This document shows positions 1 to 8,755 of a DNA stretch of 64,000 bases, piece by piece. A program made the position numbers and the translations under genes. Position 1 is the first letter of the stretch. Each line of letters begins with the position of its first letter. Source of the stretch: Orbaceae bacterium ESL0721 (lineage in GTDB: Bacteria > Pseudomonadota > Gammaproteobacteria > Enterobacterales > Orbaceae); NCBI GenBank assembly GCA_029433365.1, contig JAQTHZ010000001.1:1054001-1118000 (forward strand). The letters run 5' to 3'. The notes beneath the pieces are model-generated. The model had not been told where the DNA came from, searched no databases, and was given only the letters and a program-made list of their open reading frames with translations.

Positions 1-1
1 A

Positions 2-1642
2 GTCTATGGTGAACGCGGCGGCGTGGTTGGTGCGGTTAATACGATTGGCGTCATTGTTGGTGCACCGATTCCGATGTTTTTAGGGGCGATGATTGCCGGA
101 CCTTTAGGTGGCTATGTCATTAAGCAGTTTGATAAACTGGTCGATGGTAAGATTAAAAGCGGTTTTGAGATGTTAGTGAATAACTTCTCTGCCGGTATTA
201 TCGGTATGATTCTGGCACTTATCTCCTATCTTGCTATTGGTCCTGCGGTTGTATCTGCATCAGCAGTATTGGCAGAGGGTGTAAGTTTTATGGTAGTTCA
301 TAATTTACTACCACTAACTTCAATCATTGTCGAGCCGGCTAAGATCCTCTTTTTAAACAATGCCATTAATCATGGCGTATTTACACCATTAGGTATCACT
401 GAATCGGTTGAGACTGGTAAATCGATCTTCTTCTTAATTGAAGCAAACCCAGGCCCTGGTTTAGGTCTCCTGCTAGCTTATATGCTATTTGGCAAAGGCG
501 ATGCTAAAGGTTCTGCAAGCGGTGCAGCTATTATCCACTTTTTTGGTGGTATCCACGAGATCTACTTCCCCTATGTATTGATGAATCCACGCCTTATTAT
601 TGCAGTTATTTTAGGCGGTATGGCAGGAATCTTTACCTTAACACTGTTTAATGCTGGCTTAACTGCACCGGCATCACCCGGCTCAATTTTTGCTGTCCTT
701 AGCATGGCAAAAGGCTCCTATGTTGGGGTGACATTGTCGGTAATTGCTGCAACGATCGTCTCTTTTATCGTCTCAGCTATTTTATTAAAAACAACCAAAA
801 GCAGTGCAAAAAGTTTAGATGAAGCAAAATCTGATATGGTGGCGCTGAAAAAAGGTAGATCAGCTAACTTTGATCTTAAAAATGTGAAGAAGATTATCGT
901 TGCCTGTGATGCGGGTATGGGTTCTAGCGCCATGGGTGCTGGTGTTTTACGTAAAAAGGTGCAAGATGCCAATTTAGATATTATGGTCACCAATATGGCG
1001 ATTAATAATCTCCCTGCTGATGCCGATATTGTGATTACCCATAAGGATCTTACCGATCGCGCTAAACAGTTTGCACCAAATGCTCACCATATTTCGCTCG
1101 TCAACTTTTTAGATAGCCAGCTCTACAATCAGTTAGTTGCCGATCTGCTTGTAGCGAAAGATCAGCCACAAACTACAACCAAACCGGTAGCAAAAGTAGA
1201 AACGGCAACCCCACTCTTCCATCTTTCTAAAAAGAATATCTTTTTAGGCTTAACCGCAGCTAATAAAGAGGAGGCGATTCGCTTTGCTGGTCAAAAATTG
1301 GTGGAAAATGGCTATGTTAAACCCACTTATATTGAGGCGATGTTAGAGCGTGAGCAGTTAACTTCAACTTACCTTGGTGAATCAATTGCGGTGCCACATG
1401 GAACAATCAAAGCAAAAGATGATGTGATTACAACCGGCATCGTATTTTGCCAATATCCAGCTGGTGTCGAGTTTGGTGATACACCGGAAGATAAGGCTAA
1501 AATAGTTATCGGCATTGCCGCGCGTAATAATGAACATCTTGATGTTATCTCTAAATTAACTAATGCTTTGGACGATGAAGCGATCATCACAAAACTTATC
1601 ACTACCAATAATATTGATGAAGTTTTAGCGATACTTAGCTAA
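2..1642 (+). CDS. mtlA: Mannitol-specific PTS enzyme IICBA (5' end outside window)
   Basis: Membrane permease and phosphotransferase that imports mannitol as mannitol-1-phosphate. The reading frame is open from base 2, giving about 546 of the roughly 637 residues of the family, so only the N-terminus is missing. Visible domains in order: EIIC membrane domain with the GGERGG loop, the NNAINHG segment and the GIHEIYFPY substrate motif; EIIB with the phospho-cysteine loop IVACDAGMGSS (Cys codon 905-907); EIIA with the active His in AVPHG (codon 1397-1399). The linker between EIIB and EIIA is intact. It heads the mtl cluster followed by mtlD and mtlR. The first ATG/GTG codons inside the window are not the real start. 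Identification is near certain from near-identity to E. coli MtlA motifs. Confidence 0.97.
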   Translation, partial: VYGERGGVVGAVNTIGVIVGAPIPMFLGAMIAGPLGGYVIKQFDKLVDGKIKSGFEMLVNNFSAGIIGMILALISYLAIGPAVVSASAVLAEGVSFMVVHNLLPLTSIIVEPAKILFLNNAINHGVFTPLGITESVETGKSIFFLIEANPGPGLGLLLAYMLFGKGDAKGSASGAAIIHFFGGIHEIYFPYVLMNPRLIIAVILGGMAGIFTLTLFNAGLTAPASPGSIFAVLSMAKGSYVGVTLSVIAATIVSFIVSAILLKTTKSSAKSLDEAKSDMVALKKGRSANFDLKNVKKIIVACDAGMGSSAMGAGVLRKKVQDANLDIMVTNMAINNLPADADIVITHKDLTDRAKQFAPNAHHISLVNFLDSQLYNQLVADLLVAKDQPQTTTKPVAKVETATPLFHLSKKNIFLGLTAANKEEAIRFAGQKLVENGYVKPTYIEAMLEREQLTSTYLGESIAVPHGTIKAKDDVITTGIVFCQYPAGVEFGDTPEDKAKIVIGIAARNNEHLDVISKLTNALDDEAIITKLITTNNIDEVLAILS

Positions 1643-1754
1643 TAAAAAGTTATGATTAAGCTTAGTTAGTCATAAATTAGTCTAAAAAATTGAGCGTATT
1701 GAAATTAGCGCGTATTGAATATAGTTTGAACATAGAGAGTTTTGAAATAGGATG

Positions 1755-1768
1755 AATGTTTTAGGGTT
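1755..1768 (-). repeat. Interspersed intergenic 14-mer, copy 1
   Basis: Exact copy of AACCCTAAAACATT read on the minus strand. Four more exact copies lie in other intergenic regions of the window (24062, 34682, 41641, 54183). Function unknown. Confidence 0.75.
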
Positions 1769-1793
1769 AACAACATTTTCGCCCTTCACTACT

Positions 1794-1868
1794 CATAAAA
1801 CTATTTATAAAAAACCATTTATAAAAAACTCTTTATAAAAAAACGGTTATAAAAAACTATTCATAAAA
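1794..1868. repeat. Degenerate 14-15 bp tandem array
   Basis: About five units of the form AAAAAACTNTTTAT, each slightly different, between mtlA and mtlD. It belongs to a class of short degenerate tandem arrays seen in many spacers of this window. Confidence 0.7.
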
Positions 1869-1970
1869 GTAGATATGAACAACAAAAGAGCGGCATTTAG
1901 CAGGGATTAACCCGTTAAAAAACCGCTCATCTTCCCAATCGACTCTGTCGACGGTACATATGAGGTTATT

Positions 1971-3134
1971 ATGCAAGCATTACATTTTGGCGCAGGCAAT
2001 ATTGGCCGCGGATTTATTGGCAAACTTCTCTCTGATGCAGGTGTACATGTTACGTTTGCTGACGTTAACCAGCAGGTGGTCGACGCCATTGCAACGCGCC
2101 ATCAGTACCCTGTCAATGTAGTTGGTGAACAGTCGACGACTGAAATTGTAACTGGTGTCGATGCGATTAATAGCACATCCGAAAAGGTTATTGATTACAT
2201 CGCATCTGTTGATCTCATCACTACTGCGGTCGGTCCACAAGTTCTTACCTACATCGCCCCAACAGTTGCAAAAGGGATTATCGAACGTCACAAACAGGGT
2301 AATAATAGACCGCTTAATATTATCGCCTGCGAAAATATGGTACGTGGAACAAGCCATTTTAAACAGGTGATTGTTAAAGCCCTACCGCAAGATCTGCTCC
2401 CTTGGGTAGATGCGCATATTGGGTTTGTCGACTCAGCTGTTGACCGAATTGTCCCCCCTGCTGTTTCAGAAAGTGGCGATATTTTAGAAGTAACAGTTGA
2501 GACATTTTCTGAATGGATTGTCGATAAAAATCAATTTATTGGTGAGATTCCAACCATTAAAGGGATGGAGCCTGTAGATAATTTAATGGCATTTGTTGAA
2601 CGTAAACTCTTTACCTTAAATACAGGGCATGCTATCACCGCCTATTTAGGCTTCTATAAAGGGATTGATACCATTCGCGATGCCATTTTAGATGACCGTA
2701 TCCGTTCAATTGTGCGCGGTGCAATGGAGGAGAGCGGTTTAGTATTAATTAAGCGTTACCAATTTGATCCAGAAAAACATCGCGCCTATATTGAAAAAAT
2801 CCTCTCCCGTTTTGAGAATCCCTACCTACATGATGATACAGCGCGCGTGGGTCGGCAGCCGATTCGTAAACTTGGCGCCAATGATCGTTTAGTCAAACCA
2901 CTGTTAGGTACTTTTGAGTATCAGACCAGCAATGATAATCTTCTGATTGGTATTGCCGCTGCCCTCAATTACCGTAATGACGAGGATGATCAAGCGGTTA
3001 AATTGGCAAAAATGATCGAAGAGCAAGGGGTAAAATCAGCTTTTTGCGAAATTTCTGAAATTAAACAAGACAATCCTGTTGTCGCGTTAATTGAAGCACA
3101 TTATACTAAGTTGCAAAATCATCAATTTGTATAA
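1971..3134 (+). CDS. mtlD: Mannitol-1-phosphate 5-dehydrogenase
   Basis: Oxidises mannitol-1-phosphate to fructose-6-phosphate with NAD+, the second step of mannitol use, in the cytosol. At 387 residues it is close to the E. coli enzyme (382). The N-terminal Rossmann motif [13 protein letters not shown] starts at residue 5. The central segment contains the family stretch [10 protein letters not shown] before the all-helical C-terminal domain. The ATG is preceded by GAGG at 1962-1965. It follows mtlA by 328 bp and precedes mtlR by 24 bp, the standard mtlADR order, so co-transcription with both is likely. Confidence 0.97.
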   Translation: MQALHFGAGNIGRGFIGKLLSDAGVHVTFADVNQQVVDAIATRHQYPVNVVGEQSTTEIVTGVDAINSTSEKVIDYIASVDLITTAVGPQVLTYIAPTVAKGIIERHKQGNNRPLNIIACENMVRGTSHFKQVIVKALPQDLLPWVDAHIGFVDSAVDRIVPPAVSESGDILEVTVETFSEWIVDKNQFIGEIPTIKGMEPVDNLMAFVERKLFTLNTGHAITAYLGFYKGIDTIRDAILDDRIRSIVRGAMEESGLVLIKRYQFDPEKHRAYIEKILSRFENPYLHDDTARVGRQPIRKLGANDRLVKPLLGTFEYQTSNDNLLIGIAAALNYRNDEDDQAVKLAKMIEEQGVKSAFCEISEIKQDNPVVALIEAHYTKLQNHQFV

Positions 3135-3158
3135 AGGAAGGATTTTTATCCTAACAAA

Positions 3159-3719
3159 ATGGCGACACTGATTTTACAAGAAGAGGTTATTTTAGAGAAA
3201 CTGAGTCAGCAAACCGATATTTACGGTCTGCTGACCGTTGCTATTGATCTGATTGATCACGGCGTGAATAATCTTATCTTGAACGTCTTTCGCAAAGAGC
3301 GTCATGCAATTAAATTTGTTATTCCATCACTCATTGGTAAAAATGGTCCGCTTAATGATACCTCGGTCTGCCTCAAGTTGCTCTATGCGCTAGGCATTAT
3401 TACGCGTGAAGAGTATGAGGATATTGAGCTGTTGATGGCAATTATGGATGAGCTAAAAAGTGATGAGAAGCACTACACTTTTGTTGATGATGAGATTTTA
3501 GGATCAATCACTTTATTACATGATATGGTTATGCCACCAAATTCGTTCCTACTATTTAATGACAAACCACAAGAGAGTGAATTCGGTATTGTTGATACAT
3601 TAAAATCTTCCATATACCAGTCGCGCTATCAGCAGATGATTCGCTCATCATTGATTATTGCGATTACCAATCTCACCTTACGTATTGTGAATAAACAGCA
3701 GATTAACTACTTTCCCTAA
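3159..3719 (+). CDS. mtlR: Mannitol operon repressor MtlR
   Basis: Helical MtlR/FumE-type protein that represses mtl expression in E. coli; this family has no classical DNA-binding motif. The 186 residues match the E. coli length (195), with the conserved stretches NVFRKERHAIKF and EEYEDIELLMAIMDEL. The Shine-Dalgarno AAGGAAGG (3134-3141) lies about 17 bases before the ATG, which is long, but no closer in-frame start exists and the mtlD stop codon is in the same frame just upstream. It is the last gene of the mtl cluster. Its 3' end faces ridA. Confidence 0.9.
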   Translation: MATLILQEEVILEKLSQQTDIYGLLTVAIDLIDHGVNNLILNVFRKERHAIKFVIPSLIGKNGPLNDTSVCLKLLYALGIITREEYEDIELLMAIMDELKSDEKHYTFVDDEILGSITLLHDMVMPPNSFLLFNDKPQESEFGIVDTLKSSIYQSRYQQMIRSSLIIAITNLTLRIVNKQQINYFP

Positions 3720-3787
3720 CTGATTTATCCACAAAAATATAACTATAAAAACAGCTATAAAAAAATAACTACAACAATATAAAAAGA

Positions 3788-4171
3788 CTATTTTGCTGCA
3801 ATTACTTCAACTTCGATTGATGCATCTTTAGGAAGTTTAGCAACCTGAACACATGAACGTGCTGGGAATGGTGCGTTGTTATCTTTGAAAAATGCTTCAT
3901 AAACTGCATTAACTGCTGCGAAATCATTAAGATCTTTTAGGAAAACAGTCGTTTTGATAATATTATTTACACTATAACCAGCTGATGTAACAATCGCTTT
4001 TACATTAGCTAAACTCTGGCGAGCTTGATCTTCAATATTGAGTGGCATTTCACCTGAAACAGGATCAATTGGTAATTGACCAGATGCAAAAAGGGTGTTC
4101 CCTAAATCAACTGCTTGTACATAAGGACCAATTGCCGCTGGTGCCTGATCAGTATTAACTATTTTAGCCAT
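3788..4171 (-). CDS. ridA: RidA family 2-iminobutanoate/2-iminopropanoate deaminase
   Basis: Cytosolic enzyme that hydrolyses reactive enamine/imine intermediates released by PLP enzymes such as threonine dehydratase. The 127 residues give the whole YjgF/YER057c/UK114 fold. The substrate-binding Arg is in PARSCVQV near residue 105, and the conserved C-terminal EVEVIA is present. A Shine-Dalgarno AGGAG sits about ten bases upstream of the ATG. It is transcribed away from ffh and toward mtlR, apparently as a single gene. Confidence 0.95.
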   Translation of the reverse strand: MAKIVNTDQAPAAIGPYVQAVDLGNTLFASGQLPIDPVSGEMPLNIEDQARQSLANVKAIVTSAGYSVNNIIKTTVFLKDLNDFAAVNAVYEAFFKDNNAPFPARSCVQVAKLPKDASIEVEVIAAK

Positions 4172-4197
4172 TCTAGATGTCTCCTCTATTTACTCTA

Positions 4198-4259
4198 TTA
4201 CTTATATAAAAAGTTACTTGTATGAAGTTACTTGTATGAAAAGTTACTTATATGAAAAA
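4198..4259. repeat. Degenerate 14-16 bp tandem array
   Basis: Four units beginning TTACTTRTAT at 4198, 4214, 4228 and 4244, upstream of ridA. The unit length varies between 14 and 16 by the number of A residues at its end. Confidence 0.75.
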
Positions 4260-4393
4260 AACGGTGACAAAAATACCATATAACCACGTTATAGAAAACA
4301 GATATATAGCACGTATGGTAAATTAAGATACAAAAAATAGGGTTATAGATTGCGTAATAACCGGTAATGATCATGGGATATAGCCCAATTTTC

Positions 4394-4402
4394 TGCTATG
4401 AT
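4394..4402 (+). promoter_or_regulatory. Candidate extended -10 promoter for ffh
   Basis: TGCTATGAT is a good extended -10 element. The -35 position (4374-4379, TGGGAT) is poor. If used, the leader before ffh would be about 230 bases and would include the 15 bp repeat array. Confidence 0.35.
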
Positions 4403-4547
4403 AGCGGCAGAATTTATAGACCCGTTTCGAATCATCACCGTTAATTTATGCTCTTAATTTATATTAGGAGAAACAGTTAATAGCTTTTTGATTAACTGTA
4501 GTTAATTACCATTATTAACAGTGATTATTGATCACGAGTCTACGCTG

Positions 4548-4620
4548 TTAAAAACGACTAAGTTGAAAATGACTGAGTTAAAAACGTCACAGTTAAAACA
4601 ACAAAGTTAAGAACGACAAA
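4548..4620. repeat. Degenerate 14-15 bp tandem array upstream of ffh
   Basis: Five units, each starting TTRARAA: 4548-4562, 4563-4577, 4578-4592, 4593-4606 and 4607-4620. The first is TTAAAAACGACTAAG. The array ends 18 bases before the ffh start codon, so it would lie in the mRNA leader. Confidence 0.75.
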
Positions 4621-4637
4621 TTTTATTGAGAGCAATT

Positions 4638-6005
4638 ATGTTTGAAAATTTAACCGACCGTTTATCGCAAACATTTCGTAATATTAGTGGTCGTGGGCGA
4701 TTAAGCGAAGAGAATATTAAAGAGGCACTGCGTGATGTGCGTATGGCACTTCTTGAGGCTGATGTTGCATTACCGGTAGTGCGTGAATTCATTAATCAAG
4801 TTAAAGAGAAATCAATCGGACTTGATGTCAATAAGAGCCTCACTCCAGGGCAAGAATTTATTAAAATTGTGCAGCAAGAGCTGACTACTGCCATGGGCGA
4901 AGTTAATAGTTCGCTCAATTTAGCAACACAGCCGCCAGCGGTCATATTAATGGCTGGTCTACAAGGGGCAGGTAAAACAACGAGTGTTGCTAAACTGGCA
5001 AAATTTTTAAAAGATAAAGAGCGCAAAAAAGTTTTAGTGGTTTCGGCCGACGTCTATCGCCCAGCCGCAATTAAGCAGTTAGAGACCCTTGCAAACGCAA
5101 TTGATGTTAGCTTCTTCCCTTCTGAAATCAATGAAAAACCGATCGATATTGTCAATAAAGCGATCGCTCACGCCAAATTACAATTTTTTGATGTGTTGAT
5201 TGTCGATACCGCTGGTAGGCTCCATGTCGATAACACAATGATGGATGAGATTAAAGCACTCCATCAAGCCATAGATCCCATCGAGACACTTTTTGTCGTC
5301 GATGCTATGACAGGTCAAGATGCAGCGAATACCGCTAAAGCCTTTAATGATACCTTACCACTTACCGGTGTGATCCTAACGAAAGTGGATGGTGATGCCC
5401 GCGGCGGTGCGGCGCTCTCGATTAGGCAAATTACTGGTAAACCGATTAAGTTCTTGGGGATGGGCGAAAAGAGTGACGCCCTTGAACCTTTCCACCCTGA
5501 TCGTATCGCATCACGTATTTTAGGCATGGGTGATGTCCTCTCTCTGATTGAGGAGTTACAGAGCAATGTTGACCGCGAAAAAGCGGAAAAAATTGCGAAA
5601 AAACTGAAAAAAGGGGATAAGTTTGATTTTAACGATTTCCAAGATCAGCTAAAACAGATGCGTAATATGGGTGGTATGGGCGCACTGCTCTCAAAATTAC
5701 CGGGAATTGGGCAACTCCCTGATCAGATCAAAGCGCAGATGAATGATAAAGTCACCATCAAAATGGAGGCGATCATTGGCTCAATGACATTAAAAGAGCG
5801 TGCTAATCCAGAAATCATTAAAGGATCGCGTAAACGCCGTATTGCTTTAGGCTCAGGCACACAGGTACAAGATGTGAATAAGTTACTTAAGCAGTTTGAA
5901 GAGATGCAAAAGATGATGAAGAAGATGAAAGGCGGCGGCATGATGAAGATGATGCGCCAAATGCAAGGTTTAATGGGCGGTGGCATGAAATTACCAAGAA
6001 GGTAA
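4638..6005 (+). CDS. ffh: Signal recognition particle protein Ffh
   Basis: SRP GTPase that binds signal sequences with 4.5S RNA and docks with FtsY to target membrane proteins. 455 residues. N domain; G domain with the P-loop GLQGAGKTT and the DTAGR and TKVDGDARGG motifs; C-terminal methionine-rich M domain (repeated MMKKMK and GGMMKMM stretches) with the RNA-binding SRKRRIA motif. An in-frame TTG exists 12 bases upstream, but ATG 4638 aligns with the E. coli MFDNLTDRL start and has GAGAG at a proper distance, so it was chosen. Usual neighbours rpsP/rimM are not adjacent. Confidence 0.97.
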   Translation: MFENLTDRLSQTFRNISGRGRLSEENIKEALRDVRMALLEADVALPVVREFINQVKEKSIGLDVNKSLTPGQEFIKIVQQELTTAMGEVNSSLNLATQPPAVILMAGLQGAGKTTSVAKLAKFLKDKERKKVLVVSADVYRPAAIKQLETLANAIDVSFFPSEINEKPIDIVNKAIAHAKLQFFDVLIVDTAGRLHVDNTMMDEIKALHQAIDPIETLFVVDAMTGQDAANTAKAFNDTLPLTGVILTKVDGDARGGAALSIRQITGKPIKFLGMGEKSDALEPFHPDRIASRILGMGDVLSLIEELQSNVDREKAEKIAKKLKKGDKFDFNDFQDQLKQMRNMGGMGALLSKLPGIGQLPDQIKAQMNDKVTIKMEAIIGSMTLKERANPEIIKGSRKRRIALGSGTQVQDVNKLLKQFEEMQKMMKKMKGGGMMKMMRQMQGLMGGGMKLPRR

Positions 6006-6147
6006 TTTTATATTTATCATCTTATATTTTAGTTTTTTGTTTTTTATTTTAGGTTCTTTGTTTTAGGGATGATGATTTTTCAAAATCATTTTTAATGGTA
6101 TAGTGCTTAATATTTCTTTATATATTTCTTTATATAAGAGTTTTTAT

Positions 6148-6179
6148 AACCGTTTTTATAGCAGTTTATAAAAACGGTT
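6148..6179. repeat. 13-bp perfect inverted repeat between ffh and gst
   Basis: AACCGTTTTTATA (6148-6160) pairs with TATAAAAACGGTT (6167-6179) around a six-base loop. No T-tract follows on the plus strand, so it is not a textbook terminator. It sits inside a run of 11-14 bp degenerate repeats (about 6110-6222). Confidence 0.6.
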
Positions 6180-6234
6180 AACAAACTATCTATAAACTAT
6201 TTATAAACAATCCATAAACTGAAAGGAGCTAAAG

Positions 6235-6840
6235 ATGAAATTATATTATACTGCCGGAGCCTGTTCACTTAACTCTCATATCCTCTTATGTGAAACAGGT
6301 ATCCCTTTTACTACTGAAGCGGTTGATCTAAAAAATAAGAAGACAGCATCTGGTAAAAATTTTTTAGATATCACTGTTCGCGGTCAAGTCCCTACTCTAC
6401 AATTTGATGACGGCTCTGTATTAACCGAAAATATCGCTATTGCGCAGTATATTGCAGATAAAGCGCCTGAAAAAAAACTTCTTGCCCCTGTTGGTGAGAT
6501 GCAGCGTTATCAAACAATTGCATGGTTTAACTACATTGCAACTGAAGTGCATAAACTTTTTGGTGCTATCTTCTTCCCTGTTTCAGAGATCGCAGCGGAA
6601 GCGGCAATCAATAATCTCCTAAATAAATTTAGCTATATTGATTCAGTGCTTGCCAAAACACCTTATATTTCAGGTGACCATTTTACCATCGCTGACGCTT
6701 ACCTATTTGTTGTCTCGCGTTGGTCTAAAATGATTCCTAATCTGCCTTCTTATCCTGCATTTGAACAGTTTATTGAGCGTGTAAAAAACCGCCCAGCGGT
6801 TAAAGCAGCCATTGCTCAAGAAGAGGGTGATAACATCTAA
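6235..6840 (+). CDS. gstA: Glutathione S-transferase
   Basis: Cytosolic beta-class transferase conjugating glutathione to electrophiles. 201 residues, identical in length to E. coli GstA. It has the N-terminal MKLYYTAGACSL with the beta-class active-site cysteine, the GQVPTLQFDDGSVLTE glutathione-binding segment of the thioredoxin fold, then the helical domain with FTIADAYLFVVSRW. AAAGGAGC lies six to seven bases before the ATG. A single-gene unit is suggested by the spacer upstream and a strong hairpin with T-tract 50 bases downstream. Confidence 0.93.
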   Translation: MKLYYTAGACSLNSHILLCETGIPFTTEAVDLKNKKTASGKNFLDITVRGQVPTLQFDDGSVLTENIAIAQYIADKAPEKKLLAPVGEMQRYQTIAWFNYIATEVHKLFGAIFFPVSEIAAEAAINNLLNKFSYIDSVLAKTPYISGDHFTIADAYLFVVSRWSKMIPNLPSYPAFEQFIERVKNRPAVKAAIAQEEGDNI

Positions 6841-6845
6841 ACCCT

Positions 6846-6890
6846 AATCAGAACTATCATAATCTGAATTATCATAATCAAAACTATCAT
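6846..6890. repeat. 15-bp tandem array x3 running into terminator
   Basis: Units AATCAGAACTATCAT, AATCTGAATTATCAT and AATCAAAACTATCAT at 6846, 6861 and 6876. The next bases, AATCACGCT, start the terminator stem in phase with the repeat. Confidence 0.8.
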
Positions 6891-6920
6891 AATCACGCTA
6901 TTTTTAGCGTGATTATTTTT
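6891..6920 (+). terminator. Rho-independent terminator of gst
   Basis: Stem AATCACGCT (6891-6899), loop ATTTTT, stem AGCGTGATT (6906-6914), then a T-rich tail. The same stem recurs after both downstream lipoprotein genes. Confidence 0.85.
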
Positions 6921-6969
6921 GAATAATTTGTATGATTACTATTTACAACAGTAACTGCTCTCTATAATC

Positions 6970-7095
6970 AGTTTTTACCTCTCCTATCTCACTGTTATAA
7001 CTTACCCGATCCCATTGATAAAACAAATTAGCGCTGTTGCTAGCGCAGCAAACAGAAGTGAAAAAATCATCAATTTATACTTTTTCTAAAAGCTT
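6970..7095 (-). pseudogene. Decayed 3' fragment of an EamA/RhtA-type exporter gene
   Basis: Read on the minus strand, this stretch resembles the 3' end of the intact rhtA-like gene at 10394. The plus-strand bases 6976-7000 (CTCCTATCTCACTG and following) align with 10399-10425 with few differences, and GATCC-ATTGAT-AA is shared after a small gap. Translated, it gives a hydrophobic helix (LFAALATALICFINGIG) and then SYNSEIGEV, matching SRKSEIEEL of the intact protein, but the stop codon is lost and the frame shifts in between. No 5' part of the gene is present. The comparison was done by eye; it is probably a relic of local duplication. Confidence 0.5.
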
Positions 7096-7186
7096 AAGCG
7101 TTGAATTAATAGCCATACTATTCAAACAGTAATAAAATGACAAAATTTTAATCATAGATTGTTAATTAATAAAAAGGGGAGAAGTC

Positions 7187-8596
7187 GTGCGTGTTATCTA
7201 TTTAGGATTATTAACAGTATTTATGCTGCTATTATCTGGATGTGGCTTAAGCCAACACAAGATTAATAAAGAGTTTGAAAAAGGTAACTATCAATCTGGG
7301 ATTAACCTTTTAACCGAATATATGAGTAAACAGAAACAACCGTTGTCGGATAAAGATGCGCAATACCTCATAGCGAAAGTCAATGAAATAACACTAAAAG
7401 CGGAAACCGATCTCGCCTATGCAACCACCACTGATTACGAAAAAAATATTGAAAGCTATAAACTGTTAATGTCGATTCGCAAACAGCTTGCGAATAAACC
7501 TTATGGGAAACTACTGGTCACATTTAACCAGCGCTATCCAGAAACGGCGCTTAACCAGCAGCTGGTGACACAATATTATAATTATGCTAAAAGTCAGAAA
7601 CCGTCGACCAGTACTGATTACCAAAATGTAGTCAATCTTTATAAAGAGGGTATGAGTTACGATGCAAAGTATAAAGATATTGCCAAACAGTATGATAATA
7701 ATTTAAAACAATATTATAAAGTTGCAGCCAAAGAGTACTATGATGCGGGTAAAGAGTTTGCTTCACAGCAGAATTATAAAGCAGCGTCAGAGAGTTTTGC
7801 GGCAGCAGAAGAGGTCTATAAACCTCTAGGTCACTATAAAGATAGTGCGGCACTCTCAAAACAGTATGATAAAAAATATCGTAGCATTGAAGCAGATAAT
7901 TACATTGCTAAAGCTAAAATGCTACTAAATCAGAACACCACGTCTAGAATCAATTACCGGACTATTGCTTACTTCTACCAGCAAGCAGCCGATATTTATG
8001 AGCCACATGGCGATTATAAAAATGCCGCAAAATTGGCAGCAGAATATCGAGATTCAGGTTGCATTAAGATCTATATTGCTAACAGTAACTTCTCTGACAT
8101 GATCCAAAATGAGCTGTCCGATTACTATTACGATTTTGTAAATTACGCCTCTTATGCAGATGTTACTATTAATATCTCTCTTGATCGACCAGACTATAAC
8201 AGTGATGAAGGCTCAGAGCAGATAGAGAATAAAAGTGAGCAGATCGTCATTGGACATAAAGAGGTTATCAATGCAGATGGTACGGTTACATCTGTTCCTG
8301 AATATAAAGAGTATAACTATACAGTTCATAGCCGCACAAAGAGCAACTCTTTGAAGTTACAAGCCACTATAGAAGCGAGCGGCGAACTGTCAGAAAGTTA
8401 TACCGCCTCTGGTTCTGCCTCTTCATCAGAAACACACTATAGGATTACTGGTAATGCCCCCGCCAATAAAAAAGCACCTCACACATCTGGGCAGTTACTC
8501 TCAAGGGATGAACTATATGAACGTGCCTATGATCATGTCTTACGCGATTTAAAATCTGATCTTACTAGAATCAGACATTCACTAGAAATTTTATAA
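7187..8596 (+). CDS. Putative lipoprotein with TPR-like repeats, paralogue 1
   Basis: Family not recognised. 469 residues starting with GTG, with GGGGAG five bases upstream. The N-terminus is a lipoprotein signal peptide with lipobox LLSGC (Cys19), so the mature protein should be membrane-anchored. Residues about 20-290 are helical and rich in Tyr/Lys/Ala with TPR-like pairs (ESFAAAEEVYKPLGHYKDSAALSKQ). The C-terminal region (about 300-469) has beta character with YIANSNFSDMI, DISLDRPDY-like and SYTASGSASSSETHY stretches. It is a paralogue of the next gene along its full length but has one fewer 55-residue repeat. It is bounded by its own terminator. A role in the cell envelope is inferred only from the lipobox. 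Confidence 0.8.
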   Translation: MRVIYLGLLTVFMLLLSGCGLSQHKINKEFEKGNYQSGINLLTEYMSKQKQPLSDKDAQYLIAKVNEITLKAETDLAYATTTDYEKNIESYKLLMSIRKQLANKPYGKLLVTFNQRYPETALNQQLVTQYYNYAKSQKPSTSTDYQNVVNLYKEGMSYDAKYKDIAKQYDNNLKQYYKVAAKEYYDAGKEFASQQNYKAASESFAAAEEVYKPLGHYKDSAALSKQYDKKYRSIEADNYIAKAKMLLNQNTTSRINYRTIAYFYQQAADIYEPHGDYKNAAKLAAEYRDSGCIKIYIANSNFSDMIQNELSDYYYDFVNYASYADVTINISLDRPDYNSDEGSEQIENKSEQIVIGHKEVINADGTVTSVPEYKEYNYTVHSRTKSNSLKLQATIEASGELSESYTASGSASSSETHYRITGNAPANKKAPHTSGQLLSRDELYERAYDHVLRDLKSDLTRIRHSLEIL

Positions 8597-8624
8597 TCTG
8601 ATACGTAGGGTAAATAAGTATGGT

Positions 8625-8653
8625 AATCACGCTATTTAGAGCGTGATTTTTTT
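8625..8653 (+). terminator. Rho-independent terminator after lipoprotein 1
   Basis: Stem AATCACGCT (8625-8633), loop ATTTAG, stem AGCGTGATT (8640-8648) and a run of T. The stem is identical to the one after gst. Confidence 0.9.
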
Positions 8654-8755
8654 GCACTTCTAAGTAAGATGAAAAATCCTGATTGTTTGGCAACAAAGTT
8701 AAAATTTCAATAACAAAATAACAAAATAACAAAAATTATAAATAGGAGAAAAATA

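Larger units (their letters stand above)
1643..1970. other. mtlA-mtlD spacer with tandem repeats, 14-mer motif and nested hairpin
   Basis: 328 bp without a gene. It holds a short repeat of GCGTATTGAA (about 1692-1720), one copy of the interspersed 14-mer (1755-1768, minus orientation), a 14-15 bp degenerate tandem array (1794-1868), and a nested inverted repeat. In the latter, GAGCGG (1888-1893) can pair with CCGCTC (1923-1928), enclosing GGG (1903-1905) and CCC (1911-1913). No strong T-tract follows it, so transcription may continue into mtlD. Confidence 0.6.
4172..4637. other. ridA-ffh divergent spacer
   Basis: 466 bp without a gene between divergent ridA and ffh. It contains a 14-16 bp tandem array next to ridA, a candidate extended -10 promoter for ffh (4394-4402) and a 14-15 bp tandem array ending just before the ffh ribosome binding site. 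No RNA gene was recognised. Confidence 0.6.
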
